Counted from the first letter of the stretch, positions 12,177 through 24,129 are shown. The stretch is 64,000 nt of DNA from Timema cristinae (GCA_039000515.1 JBCFYV010000012.1:35020562-35084561), one strand, 5' to 3'. The notes: generated by a model from the sequence alone, not told the origin. Numbers and translations are program-made.

Positions 12177-12184
12177 AAAATGTT

Positions 12185-12434
12185 TTAGGACCACGTCTTA
12201 CTACCCATTTGGGTTATACGCTTCTGTACTAATTACGCTCATAGATTTAGGGATTAGGATGGTTTTATTTATATGAAATGTACCCGCGTTGCGTGGAAGG
12301 AGAGTGGAAAACTGGATTGGAAAAATCACCCTCAGTACACCCAACCATATTCGAACTTCGATCCCCCCCCCCCCCCATCATCGTAAATATAGTATACTGC
12401 TTGAGTAACGCCGTAGACCACGGCATCGGTGGTT
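12185..12434 (-). repeat. SINE-B copy, member 3 of a three-copy array
   Basis: The copy contains GGACCACGTCTTACTACCC, the body and a head ending ACGGCATCGGTGG. A C run of about 15 bases (12362-12377) replaces the usual GACCTCCCC segment just inside the B box, indicating homopolymer expansion. Confidence 0.8.
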
Positions 12435-13066
12435 AAACCTAAAGCAGGCTATGATTATTTAATGGAATTGAAAATATCAACAGAGTGAATATTGAATCTT
12501 ACATGACTTGACGTATGAATGCATGAACGTAGTTTTAATAAGTTATAAATATCAACATACAGGCTACAAATCATTGTAATAACTGCACTGTCCGTTTGGA
12601 GGGGAACACAATCTCATTAATTTAAATTAGTTGAAAAATATACCTGGATATGGGAATCGAACTCAGGCTTAGCATGACAATACTCTACCACTGAGATATC
12701 CAAGACCACGGGCTAGTTTAAAGGTTCCAAGCTAGAGTCCCGTGTTCAGGTGTCTTTTTCAACAATTAATTAAGTTTTAATAACTATTTTAACTATCAAG
12801 GTACCACTCTTCCTACAAGTATTGATTGATTGGGTGGAAATTATTGGTAAGGACACATTTTAATGCAGGTACTTAGCATGCACTATCTAAACACAGGTGC
12901 TACTATCACATAGCCTACAAAATAACCTGTACTTGAACCGTACTATAACTACTGCAAGAGTTTATTTTCCAGTAATCACAAAAAACACAACTACAAACCA
13001 TATGAACGTCAGCGGCTACATTTTACAAATAGTTTATATGGGATTGAATAATATTTTAATGTGGGG

Positions 13067-13410
13067 ATGTAGATAACTCAAGAAAAGGTAAGTGTTTGGG
13101 CAATTTTTATATTAAAATGTTTTTGGCCAAAATAAGTAAAATATTGTTGCAGTAGAAACATAGAGTTTAATTTTCTTCACATGGTGATATCAATAGTTCT
13201 CGAATATTTGTCGTGAGCATTGCGGCATTAGAGGACAAACTTTTTAAATTAAGAGAAACAGTTGTCATTAAATTCCAGGACACCTTTGACAGATATTCAA
13301 GAACTGTTGATGTTACCATGGAAGAAAATTAAACTCAATGTTTGTACTGAAGCAATATTTGATTTATTTTGACTAAAAAAAATACTGATCTTTTCTGGCG
13401 TTCCCTACAT
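13067..13410. mobile_element. palindromic MITE-A, copy 1 (344 bp)
   Basis: The ends are ATGTAGATAACTCAAGAAAA and, in reverse, ATGTAGGGAACGCCAGAAAA. The long arms are complementary for much of their length (e.g. GTTTAATTTTCTTCACATGG against CCATGGAAGAAAATTAAACT). No reading frame was recognised. Related copies lie at 15385-15759 and, much shortened, at 31807-31928. Confidence 0.75.
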
Positions 13411-13994
13411 ACCCAACTTAGCTTTTTTTTTTTCAATAATGAGCTCAAAATAAATATTTTTATATTTTATTAACCTAACGTTATACCGCAACTCAACTTA
13501 ACCATACTTTGACGGTGTGTGTACATTTTTAAGCAATTTTATTCCTGCAATGCACGATATATTATAGAATAACAGGCCGAAAATGTAAAATGAAAGTTGT
13601 CAAATTTTATATGTTTTTAATTAGGTGACACTGCCATTTGTTTTCAGGAAATACTATAAAGAATAGTACACTGAAAGACGATTGCGTGAATTTTTAATGA
13701 CTATGTATTTTTTGTCATGGTTGGATTCTGGTATTTTTATTAAGTTATTATTTTAGTCGTATGGTTTTACAAGCATTTTTTGATATGCTTGTTGCTGTAT
13801 ATAGACCTTTTTGTTGGAATATTTTAAGGCTGCTCAGACAACGCGTATCTGGTGGGCTACGAGTGGATCATCCTCCATTTAACCACCCTAAAATAGCACA
13901 GACACTGCACCCCTACCCCCAGATGTTACTTTATCACTTTGGAAGGGGAACTCCGATTTTCACCAATTATACATTTTTCGCTCAAGACTAGAAA

Positions 13995-14345
13995 TGTGAG
14001 CCGGAAAATTTTCCATTTTAAAATATTTTTTTTAAATTCTTACCGTAAAATTTTACTTTTTAGAAAAATTTCAGATATTTTTTGTATTGAAAAGAAATTC
14101 CAGCTATTTAAATGAGTTCTTCCAAAGTATTAACAAATATTCCAGTTCTATTTACATACTCACGTATCGACTATAGCGCTTTGTGGTTGAATGTTTCACT
14201 ATCGTTGGGTCTGCTGTAGACCAGATATGTTAGTACTACAATATTATAGTCAAAGTATTTATGAACACATCCTCTTTCACCTGGGAGTTAACGATCTGGA
14301 AATCTGATCGAAAAATGTTAATCTCTATTGCCATTTTTTATATCT
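13995..14345 (+). repeat. RepY copy
   Basis: Second member of the pair described at 2905-3330; both begin near a GGAAAATTTTCC-type palindrome. Confidence 0.5.
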
Positions 14346-14708
14346 CTAATTTATCATAAATAAGACGATTGAAATATTTTTAAGGCTGGCTTAAGTATTT
14401 TCTAACAACTTTTTTGACCATACTCCACCTGTTCCCAACACACTATTAATTAATTTATGTAAGGTGATATAATTGAACCTGGGGCTCTTAAGCAGCCACA
14501 CTTACGAGTGTTCTGAAGCATTTAATAGGATTCTGATAAGAAATAACTTAAAGGCAAAAACTTTTTTTCTGCAGTAATCTTTGATAACATTTTATATATT
14601 ATTATTAGTTTAAATGATTTATACTATCTACCAAAAAGACAGATGTAGATCACATGACTTGAAGTATGATTATATGAAAATAGTTTCAGTAATTTGTCTA
14701 ATTTTCAG

Positions 14709-14880
14709 ATAGGCTCCTTCCCATTCAAATCCTACGATAGTAACTTGACGTTGAGCTGGGGTCGTAAGGAGCAGGGTTATCCTTCATTCGTTAATCCGAG
14801 TGTTGGTGGCGTCGCTGGCCTCGACGGTGCTTCATTGGAGAAACCCCCAACGACGTCGACCACCGCTATAGAGATTCGAT
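14709..14880 (+). other. candidate exon-like segment, weakly ligand-gated-channel-like
   Basis: After a good acceptor-like sequence (TTTGTCTAATTTTCAG|AT) the frame reads IGSFPFKSYDSNLTLSW and then G..EQG. In Cys-loop channel extracellular domains the strand after the second loop often reads (I/M)xS(F/Y)x(Y/F)...(D)...(L)xW. That is the only resemblance; the downstream residues do not match and no clear donor was seen. The block is distinctly more GC/CpG-rich than its surroundings (CGACGTCGACC, GGTGGCGTCGCTGGC). It could equally be a repeat remnant or chance. Confidence 0.18.
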
Positions 14881-14927
14881 GTGGTTTGCGAAACAACCTT
14901 ATGTCCGTTCTTTTTATATATAATTTT

Positions 14928-15166
14928 TTTAGCGCCACGTCTCACAAGTCATTCGGTTTTTTCATGCATGTACAATGTGTTAGGAATGAGAATGGTTGAA
15001 TTTAGAGGATGTACCAACATTTTCTTGAAGGTGGGTGCAAAACCATTGATTAAAAGCCACCCTCAGTACACCAAACTGGGATTCAAATCATGATCTTCGC
15101 GTCATCTGCAGTCCAGTCTTTTCCGAGAGTGACACCTTAATTTAGACTATTTGACCCCCGAAGCAG
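14928..15166 (-). repeat. SINE-B copy
   Basis: The tail reads AGCGCCACGTCTCACAAGTC. The body follows, then the region TACACCAAACTGGGATTCAA, and the head ends near CCCCGAAGCAGG. Confidence 0.7.
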
Positions 15167-15384
15167 GATATGTCCCTATTAGGGTTGTAAAGCTGTAAAC
15201 AATTGTTTACATTTGAGTAATATTTTGTATTGTTTTTATTTAAAAATGTTAATTTTGATTATTTTCTTAGACAAATAGGCTTGATCTATTAAAAAAATAA
15301 GTATTATTAGTGTTAGTTGAGTGCTATGAGGAGAGTATAACTAAAAAAAAAAATATGTTGGCTACAGATCAACATTTAGGGTAT

Positions 15385-15759
15385 GAGTGTAGGGAACGCG
15401 AGAAAAGGTGTTTTTGCAGTTTTTTTAACTATTTTTTTTTCTTACAAAATAAATAATATATGCCTTGAGTAAGATAATAGAATTTCATTTTCTTCAATGG
15501 TAACATCAACAGTTGTTGAATAATTGTCAAGGGATGTCCTGAAATGTATTGACAACTTTTTATCTTCATTTAAAAAAGTTATCATCTAATGCTGCAATGA
15601 TCATGACAGATATTAAAGAACTGTTGGTATCAACATATGAAGAAAATTAAAATCTATGCTTCTACTGAAGCAACATTTTATTTATTTTGGCCCAAAAAAA
15701 AAAAGCTTTGCTATAAAAACTGCCAAAATCATGGGCCTTTTATATCGTCCTATACACTC
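15385..15759. mobile_element. palindromic MITE-A, copy 2 (375 bp)
   Basis: The ends are GAGTGTAGGGAACGCGAGAA and, in reverse, GAGTGTATAGGACGATATAA. The inner arms pair, e.g. TTCTTCAATGGTAACATCAA with TTGGTATCAACATATGAAGAA. It shares TTTATTTTGGCC and GCTATAAAAACTG with the shortened copy at 31807. Confidence 0.7.
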
Positions 15760-16146
15760 CCACCTTAAGATTGACATTTATGAAATCCTTAACACGGAGC
15801 CTTGGTCCTGGCCTTGCTGGAGTTGATCTTAACGTTTATTGGAATTACGCTCCTCTTATGTATTCTCTTTGGGGCAGAAAATCAATGATTGCGGCCTTAG
15901 AACGTGTCTATGTGAAGAAGACCTCACCCATCCCCTGTCCCCTGGTCCCAACCCTGAGGGGCTAATAATATTGTGGCTGCTCCCCGCAACAATACAAGTG
16001 GCGCCTTTGGTCAGTTTTAACACTACTCCCTTTCCAAACCATCCTATTAATACTTATCACCCCTCAAGGCTTTTGGAGACACTATAAAATTTCTTCACAA
16101 GGGCATCCTTAAGAAATGAAATAAAACTCAATATTGTTTTTTCACA

Positions 16147-16398
16147 TACCACGTCCTAATACCCATCAAGATTGTCTATATTTAACTACACTAACGGGTT
16201 CAGGGATGAGGAAGGTAGGATTTAAATGAAAAGCACCCACATTTGTGTGGTGAGAAAATAGGAACACATTTAGGAAAAAAACAGCCTAAGTAAAGCTGAC
16301 CAGGATTTGAGCCCCAGTCTCCCTGATCCCTGATCATTGACAAGCCGGAATATTTCAAGCTTGATGCTTTAAACCCCATTAACCCCACCACGGGTGTA
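16147..16398 (-). repeat. SINE-B copy, left arm of a head-to-head pair
   Basis: The decayed tail ACGTCCTAATACCCATC, the body and the B-box region precede a head that ends about 35 bp before the head of the next copy, which runs the other way. Confidence 0.7.
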
Positions 16399-16431
16399 TT
16401 TATATAACCAATTAGTTCAGAAATCCATGTT

Positions 16432-16676
16432 GATGGTCGAATGGCTTGAGGCGTCACTCTCGCAATAAGTTTGATTGCCAAATATGGGTAGCACGGGAGT
16501 CCGAATGCCGGTCGAGTTTACTGACGAGGGTTTTCCTACATGGTTTTTCCCTCACCCACGCAAAGGTAGATATAGTTTAGATAAATTAAAGCTTACTCAT
16601 CTCTAATTCATTAGTTTATTCAGTAAATATGTGTAAGCTATGACCCAAATGCGTAGCGAAACGTGGTGATAAAAAC
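16432..16676 (+). repeat. SINE-B copy, right arm of a head-to-head pair
   Basis: The head (GGTCGAATGGCTTGAGGCGT), body and tail (GACCCAAATGCGTAGCGAAA) read on the plus strand. Confidence 0.7.
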
Positions 16677-17094
16677 AAACGATTGATTCAAAAAGTTTAT
16701 ATTAAATGCCCATAGTAGAAAAATCCTTAGAAACAATAGTGATATGTTTTATCTCAAATTGTGGGTCAAACATGAAGCATGTTAAAATATATCTCGTTTT
16801 ATAACTAGAGTTAGGATATAAATAAGTTAATTATGACAACCTGGACAATGGAATTGAACCCAGAACTTTCAGTTTTGACCATCAATGCTCTTTCACTGGA
16901 CCATACTGATCCTCTAGAGTCCAGGACACTTTTATTGCGCCAAGTTTGAATTTTATTCAGCTACTAGCCCCCTTCCCCGTAAAAAAATATTGTAAAGAAT
17001 CCTGTAAAACAAAGCTTCAAATCATCCATCATGTCAATATAAAACAAAACTTTTTTTACTTTTTTTTTAAATACAGTCCTACCATCACTGTATA

Positions 17095-17212
17095 GCCCCC
17101 TCCCTCTTTTTATCCTCCCTCCTATTTTCATCTCATTCCTCTTTCCTCACCCCCTACCCCCGCCCCCTTCACGAACCCCACTTTCCCTTCAAAAACTTTT
17201 TTTTTCCAACGA
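17095..17212. repeat. polypyrimidine tract
   Basis: About 110 bases are nearly all C and T on the plus strand (CCCCCTCCCTC, CACCCCCTACCCCCGCCCCC). The strong strand asymmetry makes it a possible triplex-forming region. Confidence 0.7.
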
Positions 17213-17412
17213 CTATATAATATACTACCGATATTTTTATGAGGAATAAATTAAATTTTCAAAATAAAATATAGCCTATGTTACTCGCTGATAATGTAGC
17301 TTTATATTGGTGAAATAATTTTTAAAATCGGTCCAGTAGTTTTTGAGTTTATCCATTACAAACAAAAAAAAAAAAATCAAATATTTCCTCTTTATAATAT
17401 TAGTATAGCTAA
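17212..17412 (+). mobile_element. RTE-like LINE 3' end (inferred)
   Basis: AAAATCGGTCCAGTAGTTTT, then GAGTTTATCCATTAC, an A run and ATAATATTAGTATAG match the pattern I associate with 3' ends of RTE-type LINEs in arthropods. No coding part is attached, as expected of 5'-truncated copies. Confidence 0.45.
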
Positions 17413-18536
17413 GGAAGGAATGAGCCTGTGGACAATCATCACATATCATCTGTGATAAACATTAATTTAAATACACTTAGGATGTTTATGACCATTATAA
17501 TTTTTATTGTATACTTAATTTTAATACTGAACTGGGTACAAACATGTTTAAAGACACCCATATTTTTTATTATTATGATGCACATTAAGGGCTTTAAGTT
17601 CTATAATATATTTATTTAGGGCGTAGAATGCATATTTTGGAAAAAAAAGTAACTTTAATTTTGTTTTAAAAATTAGAATTAATTCAAACTATTTATCAAA
17701 TATTTTCAGATAATTTTAGTCAAAGAAGGCTACGTTATAGTTATAGTTTTAGGGCATATTATTTTGAACATTTTGAACTTCTTAAATCATATTCTTAAAC
17801 TTTAAAGGCATATTTTTACGCATGTATAATAATTTTTAGGGCGTAAACATCAGATTCCATTACTTTTGAAGTGTTTTTAATTATATTTTTATTTTAATTT
17901 TTTTATTTTAATACATGCTCATAAAGTTGAGTGTCCTCTCATGTATGTGTTTTAAGGCTACATCACTTACGAGGAAACCCTACGACGAAGCTAAACTCTT
18001 CAAACAGATCGATTCCATTATGACAACATAGAAGCTACTCCATTAGAAGGGATTGATTTTACAGGTCTCAATCCATTTTGGCTTTGTTTTACATCATCAT
18101 AAATTATCCTATAAGAGTTCTGACCCAGATTTTTATATTGAGGCCAGGACTGGAAAAGAGTCTTGTAAAAACAAAAAACATCATTTAAAGCAAAAATACC
18201 AATTTCTTAGCTTCATTCAAATTAAATTTGTTTTTAAGAGTTTTTGGATTTATATCAATTTTGGATTTTGTTCCTTTCTTCTTGTTCGCTACAGGAGCAA
18301 ACTTTATGATTGTTTATTTTCTAATAAAGAGAAAGTATTGTCATTTAAAATAATAATAATTGGCTTCGAAATTATAATGGGCCTTGGCATTTCATGTGCC
18401 TCTAAACTTAAAAAAATAGTTTTACCATTCTGTGTGTCACGCTTTTGTTTGACTGTACCTAATGACTAAAGCTGAAACTGTTTGATGAATTTCACTCAAT
18501 CTTGATATTTAGATTTTATGTCGTATTCCTCTAAGC

Positions 18537-19023
18537 CAAAGGGTCCCCAAATCACCACCAGAGCTGGATCCGGCCGTGGAATGAGTTTGTTCAGCCCGCG
18601 AGCACTTTGACAATAAATAAATAAAAAATAATGACAAAAAATGTAAATGGCAAACACTGAAATTATGATGGTCCTGTATACATACATACACACGTACACA
18701 CATATATACGTACACACGCACATACATATATACGTACACACTACATACATATATACGTACATATAACATTATATGTACCATTGTATCTTAACGAAAAAAC
18801 TCTTACATTTATTAATTAATTGTTGTGTATATTATCTAACTTGTTTGTTTTCCGTTATTCCCTTTATAAATAAACTTAAACTATTAGTTTTTGTTTATGG
18901 CTATAAGCTTATATACCTGGATAAATATCAATATGATAATGTATACATCTTTTTCAATCCGACCCACCTAACATTTTCAATATCCTAATGTGGCTTTCCA
19001 ATCAATAAGATTGGGGACCCCTG
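18537..19023. mobile_element. non-autonomous hAT-type element (487 bp)
   Basis: The left end CAAAGGGTCCCCAAATC and the right end in reverse CAGGGGTCCCCAATCTT are inverted repeats of the hAT type. The flanks CTCTAAGC (18529-18536) and TTCTAGGC (19024-19031) match at 6 of 8 positions, consistent with an old 8-bp hAT target duplication carrying the CTAG-like core. Inside is a tetranucleotide-rich microsatellite (18674-18776). The open frames here derive from that microsatellite. Confidence 0.8.
18674..18776. repeat. ACAT/ACGT-type microsatellite
   Basis: The units CATA, CACA, CGTA and TATA alternate. There is a partly regular longer period (ACATATATACGTACACAC appears more than once). It lies inside the hAT element. 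Confidence 0.85.
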
Positions 19024-19550
19024 TTCTAGGCTAGATTGTAGATAAATTGTGTGTAAATTATAGCTAGTTTACTGAAGACTAATTTTTGAAAACCAGGAAT
19101 TTTGTAAAATTATTTTAACAATTTTTTTGAACTTGCATTAATGTAAAGAGGGAGTTTAAAAACCACATACAGTAGATAAATAATATTGAAAAATCCAGCC
19201 CTAGTGCATCAGGGTTAGATTAGAATATCAACCTCCCCGTCATGATCAATTCAATCCAATTGCGAGCTTGACGATTTATATCACATAACCACCAATACAG
19301 TGTGTATTAAAGTCATAAACTAATATTTTCATCTATTTTTTTTAAATTTTTGTGAGAGTATTAACATAATATATTATAGCTTATTTTATAAGATTTGTGT
19401 ATACTAGTAATGGGATTGCTTCAAATGTCTGTCAAGACCTTCACAAAAAATAATTAATACTGTTTCGTCTCTCATATAGAATTTTGTGAAAAGATGCTGA
19501 GTTATACTTGAAATTTTTTTTTCTATGCATCGTGTCTCATCCACATATTT

Positions 19551-19616
19551 ACTTACATAAATGAGGCGGGGATTAGGAAGGTTACTTACATAAATGAGGC
19601 AGGGATCAGGAAGGTA
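19551..19616 (+). repeat. 33-bp direct duplication
   Basis: TACTTACATAAATGAGGC...GGAAGGT occurs twice in tandem with two differences, immediately before the SINE-B at 19617. Confidence 0.85.
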
Positions 19617-19860
19617 CCAGCTTCATTGGCCAAATGGTACAAGGCGTCACTCTCGTGCTATACTGTCTGTTAGTGTCAGCGAAATTGGGGTTTGAATCCA
19701 AGTTGGGTCTTCTGAGGCTTGTTTTTCCTAAATGTTTTCCCACTCTCCCTCCATGCAAATGTGGGTAGAATACTTCAAAATTATTCCTTCCTCATCCCTA
19801 CCCCATTAGAGTAATTGCCATAAATGCATGTAACCCGAACAGGTTAGTAAGACGTGAGAA
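19617..19860 (+). repeat. SINE-B copy
   Basis: The head (CTTCATTGGCCAAATGGTAC), B box (GGGTTTGAATCC), body and shared tail (AACCCGAACAGGTTAGTAAG) are all present. A tail-less minus-strand SINE-B body follows (about 19866-20043). Confidence 0.8.
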
Positions 19861-20819
19861 TACAGAATATATTGGGAAGATAGAATTCAGAGGAAATGTA
19901 CCCACACTGGAGTGAAGGGAGAGTGGGAAGTCATTAATTTAAAAAAAACTTTCTCAGTACATCCGGTTGGATTCAAACGCCATCATCCACAAACTAAACT
20001 AAATGAGCGTAACATTTAGAGCGTGTGAGTATCTATGTGAGCTCAGTCTTCATCAAACGCCAGTTACTGAGCTCAGATAATTAGTACTCTTCCTTCTCCT
20101 TCCTCCCCTAAGCCCCACCCTCTGGGGTGGAAGCAGAAATAGACAAATGATCATAAAAAGATGACAAATAGCCCTTTCGTTCTCATGTCTTCCCTTCCTT
20201 TCATCTAATCATAATCCTATTGATTTTCATGTTGCTCCTTTTCTTTCTTATTCGATCTTCTCATATTTTCATTTACACCCCTTTCCCTACTACCTTCTTT
20301 AGTCCCCCTCGTGGTGTTTGGGTGGGGCATTTCATCAGTTCCAGCCCCAACTATTTTTCTGTAGACTGGAATCTTCATCCTAATGGTTCCACGCCAGTGC
20401 CAATATAGTAAAAGAATGGAAGAAAATGGATCAGTGACATTGAAAGATATGTACTAGAAAGATCATGTGATGGGCTGGCTGATTTCTTTAAATGATAAAT
20501 TTTAATAATTGGATTATTTAAGGAAGACATACTAACCAATCAATCTCTTGTGAGTCGAATCCACTATTTTATGAATCCTAATCTCGAATATCCTTAAGAA
20601 TTCAAGGGAGTCGAGCATTAAAAGTCCCATCCATACTTTATAGTATTTTCTAAGAGACTAATAGGATCATCATCTTGTTAGTGCGTGTTTCACTCCTTTA
20701 ATCTATAACATTTATGTAGAAAATATAGAAAATGCTGGTTTTATAAAAATATATTTAATATAAAAGTTTTTATTTTTAATAGTACTACAATTTTGCAATG
20801 ATAAGTTATTTAGTATCTC

Positions 20820-21720
20820 AAATAGTTACAGAGATACGGAAATTTCAGCTTCTGTAAAGTATCATGAAAGTCAATTTAATGGGAAATGAAAATAATGTTT
20901 ATTTATAATTTTTATCAACGCCTAGATACAATTTTAATCAAAATCGTTAGAGCCGATTTTAAGAAGATCGATTTTTTTCTCTTTTCGCCCTTTATTAAAC
21001 TAATCTTAATTTTAAATCCAAACAGACACACAGAGACGGCCTGATGGAATTGCAAAGACCACTTTTTAGAGTTAGGGGGTTATGAGACGTCGACATCCAT
21101 AAAAATTTCAGATTAATATATTTTTTACAGTTGCAATACTTTACCTTTAGTGTTAGAAAATCTATAAAATATATATTTGCGTATAGCTTGAAAGTTACTG
21201 GTTTTATAAATATACGTTTCAAATAAAATATTTATATTATAAATATATCTACATATTTGTGATGAAAAGTGATTTCTTATCACAAATAGTTTCGGAGCTA
21301 TGATACAAAATGAGAATTTATGCACCAAACTGGATCCCTTAAGTCATTTTGCTGAAATATTAAGGGTAGCCATTTTGTTTGTAATATTTATAAATCCTTT
21401 GAAATGAAATTTAATCAAAATTGTTGCAGCCTATTTTGATAAAATCGACTTTTTCTCTTCTTGCCCTTCAGTAAACTACCCTTAATTTTAGAGTTAGATT
21501 TCCAATTCCAAAGACTCTTGGGGAAACCCTATGAAAACCCTAGATACCAAGTGTTAACCCGATCAGTAAAATAGTTTATGCACTAGTCGGGGAGACAGAG
21601 AGACATAAATTCAAAAACCACTTTTTAGAATTCAGGGAGTCATGAAACGTCGATATTGATCAAAATCTCGAGCTCGATTTTTTTTACGAGCACAATACTT
21701 TATTTAATTGAAATATAGTG
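20820..21720 (+). repeat. RepX family, plus orientation
   Basis: There are two or more degenerate units containing AATCGTTAGAGCC/AATTGTTGCAGCC, CTTTTCGCCCTT..TAAACTA and ACCACTTTTTAGA, plus the terminal block ATGAAACGTCGATATTGATC...CACAATACTTTA at 21640-21715. The same terminal block occurs at 38.43, 38.9 (reverse) and 61.5 kb. There is no coding potential. Confidence 0.7.
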
Positions 21721-21785
21721 AGAAAAAAAAAAAAACATTTAAAACTATGTCCCACTTTAATTCTCTAAGTAATTATTGCGTGTTT

Positions 21786-22024
21786 ACTCCATGTCTCACT
21801 ACCCATACAGACTACCTGAATAGTTACGCTGATGCGGTAGGAATGATCAATGTAGCATTTGGAGGGAATTTATTGATATTTCGTGGAGAGAGAGTGAGAG
21901 TGGTGATCATTCTATCAAAAAACAACTTAGTATACTCTTTCGGGATATGAATTTCGACCTCACCGTAACATGAAATCCAGTCTATATCACACAAATTCTC
22001 GTATGTCTTGACCACTCACATCGG
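21786..22024 (-). repeat. SINE-B copy, left arm of a head-to-head pair
   Basis: The tail (CCATGTCTCACTACCCATAC), the body (AATGATCAATGTAGCATTTG) and a degraded head abut an opposite copy. Confidence 0.65.
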
Positions 22025-22245
22025 TGGTCTCGCTGACTAAATGTCAGGCTCATCTAGTCGAGATTGCCAAAGACAGGTAGGTAGAGGGATTTGAGTACCG
22101 TCTGGGTGTACTGAAGGTTTTGTTTTAAACTAAGTGGTTTACCACCCTCCCCCCAAAAAATATCGGTTACATATCTTCTAAGTTTACCTTACTCTACACT
22201 AACCTATAATTGTAAGGTTTGGTTTTAACCTAGACGCTGCATGTA
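22012..22245 (+). repeat. SINE-B copy, right arm of a head-to-head pair
   Basis: The head (CTCACATCGGTGGTCTCGCT), the region GATTTGAGTACCGTCTGGG, the body and a decayed tail (AACCTAGACGCTGC) can be followed. Confidence 0.6.
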
Positions 22246-22442
22246 AAAGTAACAACAAAATCACCGTGAGATGGTGAATAACCATGATAATGAAATAATA
22301 AGCAGTTCACCACGTTAACCATCCAAGTATGCAAAATGGTCTTTTTCTGGATAAGAACGCCCAACATAATTGCAGATATGCATCCCAAGATCCCGCCAAG
22401 TGTGGCGGGTTGGAACAGTAATTCTTCATTGAGAAAACGTGA

Positions 22443-22512
22443 AACCACGGGGTGGCTGAGTGGCCTAAGCGAGTGGTATTAATCCTGGGGGTTGCCTACC
22501 CTCGGGGGCATG
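22443..22512 (+). repeat. tRNA-like SINE head fragment
   Basis: GGTGGCTGAGTGGCCTAAGC is an A-box-like segment of Ser/Leu tRNA type. It is followed by GC-rich sequence without a readable B box or SINE body, and is not a functional tRNA. Confidence 0.45.
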
Positions 22513-23109
22513 CGAAGACATCTACACACATAAGGACATGTGATCTAGGAACGCCATTTTTTCTCTCTCTCTGCTACATGTAGATATAAAATATGTATAA
22601 TTTTCACTGTGCACCAACAACTTTGGGAGTATGAATTGAATAAAAATAATTTTAGGGGTAGGCGAACAAAAAAAGGTTGAATTCCACTTGTCCAAGGCGT
22701 TAATCTTACGTTAACTTGTGGGTACGTTGTGTTTCGAATCTGGCCTGTTAATCTGTTATAACATGTGATATTCAATATGGTGATCTACCGAGCTAGGGTT
22801 CCAGTTCGATAATTTCCATGACCGATAGCTATTTATCACAGATGAGTTGTCATCTGGGGGATGGGTGTTATGCATGTTCTAACTAAAGGTTAGTTTGTAA
22901 GTCGTTGCCTTGTATAATGAGTGTGTTTATAAAGCGCACGTTAAATATATCCATCAGTGTAGCAATTCTATGGTCTTTCCTCAATGATGTGGCCGTATTT
23001 CCTCTAAACTGTTCTATTCGCCCTATCCCTTGTAAAATAAACCCGCATCTGTGGGAACGTGGGCTCAGGCGATGTACTCGTATCCTCTTGTTTGCTTGTT
23101 ATTGAGATG

Positions 23110-23390
23110 TCATGGTTGAAATTCCAGCCGGACTTATTGAGGGTTGCTTTTACTTAATGTTTTTCATTCTCCTCCCATGCAAATTCCCCTAAATGTTACC
23201 TTTATCATCCTTACCCCATAGGACGTGTAAAGAATGGAGAAGGTATAATTTAGAAGGAATGTAACCTCATATGGATGGAAAAGAGTGTAGTACATCCAAC
23301 AGGGTTTAGAATCCTGATCTCCATCATTGGCAATCCAGCAGTCTATTACAATAATGTCACCTTGGACCATACGACCACCAATTTTGGTCA
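23110..23390. repeat. two opposed SINE-B body fragments
   Basis: A plus-strand body (23110-23225) meets a minus-strand copy (23228-23388) at their 3' sides. Both are degenerate. Confidence 0.5.
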
Positions 23391-23454
23391 TATATAATAA
23401 TATTAGTAATAATAATAACTATTATATAAGAACGATACCTCTCTCTAATTTATT

Positions 23455-23690
23455 TTATTTATTTGAGGTATTCAACTGTATTTTCTGAACAGATTGATTA
23501 TATAAAACACGACTTACAAACATACTTAAATGTATAAGAAACACTGCACCCATTCCTCTGGCCATTATTTATCATTATGAAATTCAACTTCAAAGATAGT
23601 TTTTTGGCCATTTCAAGTATACCCAGGACCTCAGCTCAGTAGAAAGATGCGCTATCGACTAAGATGTCTAAGCTATCTAGATAGCTAAAA
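23455..23690 (-). repeat. SINE-E copy, degenerate
   Basis: The copy starts with TTTATTTATTTGAGGTATTC and TTCTGAACAGATTGAT (the SINE-E 3' end in reverse). It ends with a tRNA-like head region (ACCTCAGCTCAGTAGAAAGA). Confidence 0.55.
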
Positions 23691-24129
23691 TATCAGACCT
23701 AACGCTTTCCCCAAATCATGAACGTCGGGCTAGATGTTTAGGAGAGGCATTCTTGAGAACTCCCAGCGCTGCAACTGGAGCGTAGTAAGAGGTATTGTTA
23801 TGAATGAGTATGACCCGGAGGAAGTAAGGCCAACATCCGCCCCACAAGTGAGAGGATGTATGAGTGCGTACTCCGCTCACTGAATAGTTTCCGGTTGAGG
23901 CAAGGAAGGGGGAGGATCACCTGTCGTTTATACCTTAGATATCTTCTGGGAGATCCGCCCGTCGTGTCTGAGTGGTCACGAAGGTCGACCTGAGAATATT
24001 GGAGTCTCGGTAAGGGTTGGGAATGGGAATATTCGACACACAAACGGTGGCCAATCATCTCGAGATTATGGTTTGAATCTCGAGAGTTCAAAGTTGTTGT
24101 TTTTCTATCAAGATTTACTATCTATCTGG

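Noticed and set aside
18053..18469. 138-residue plus-strand ORF
   Set aside because: AT-rich, hydrophobic by composition, with no family motif and no context. Its end overlaps a RepX-like fragment.
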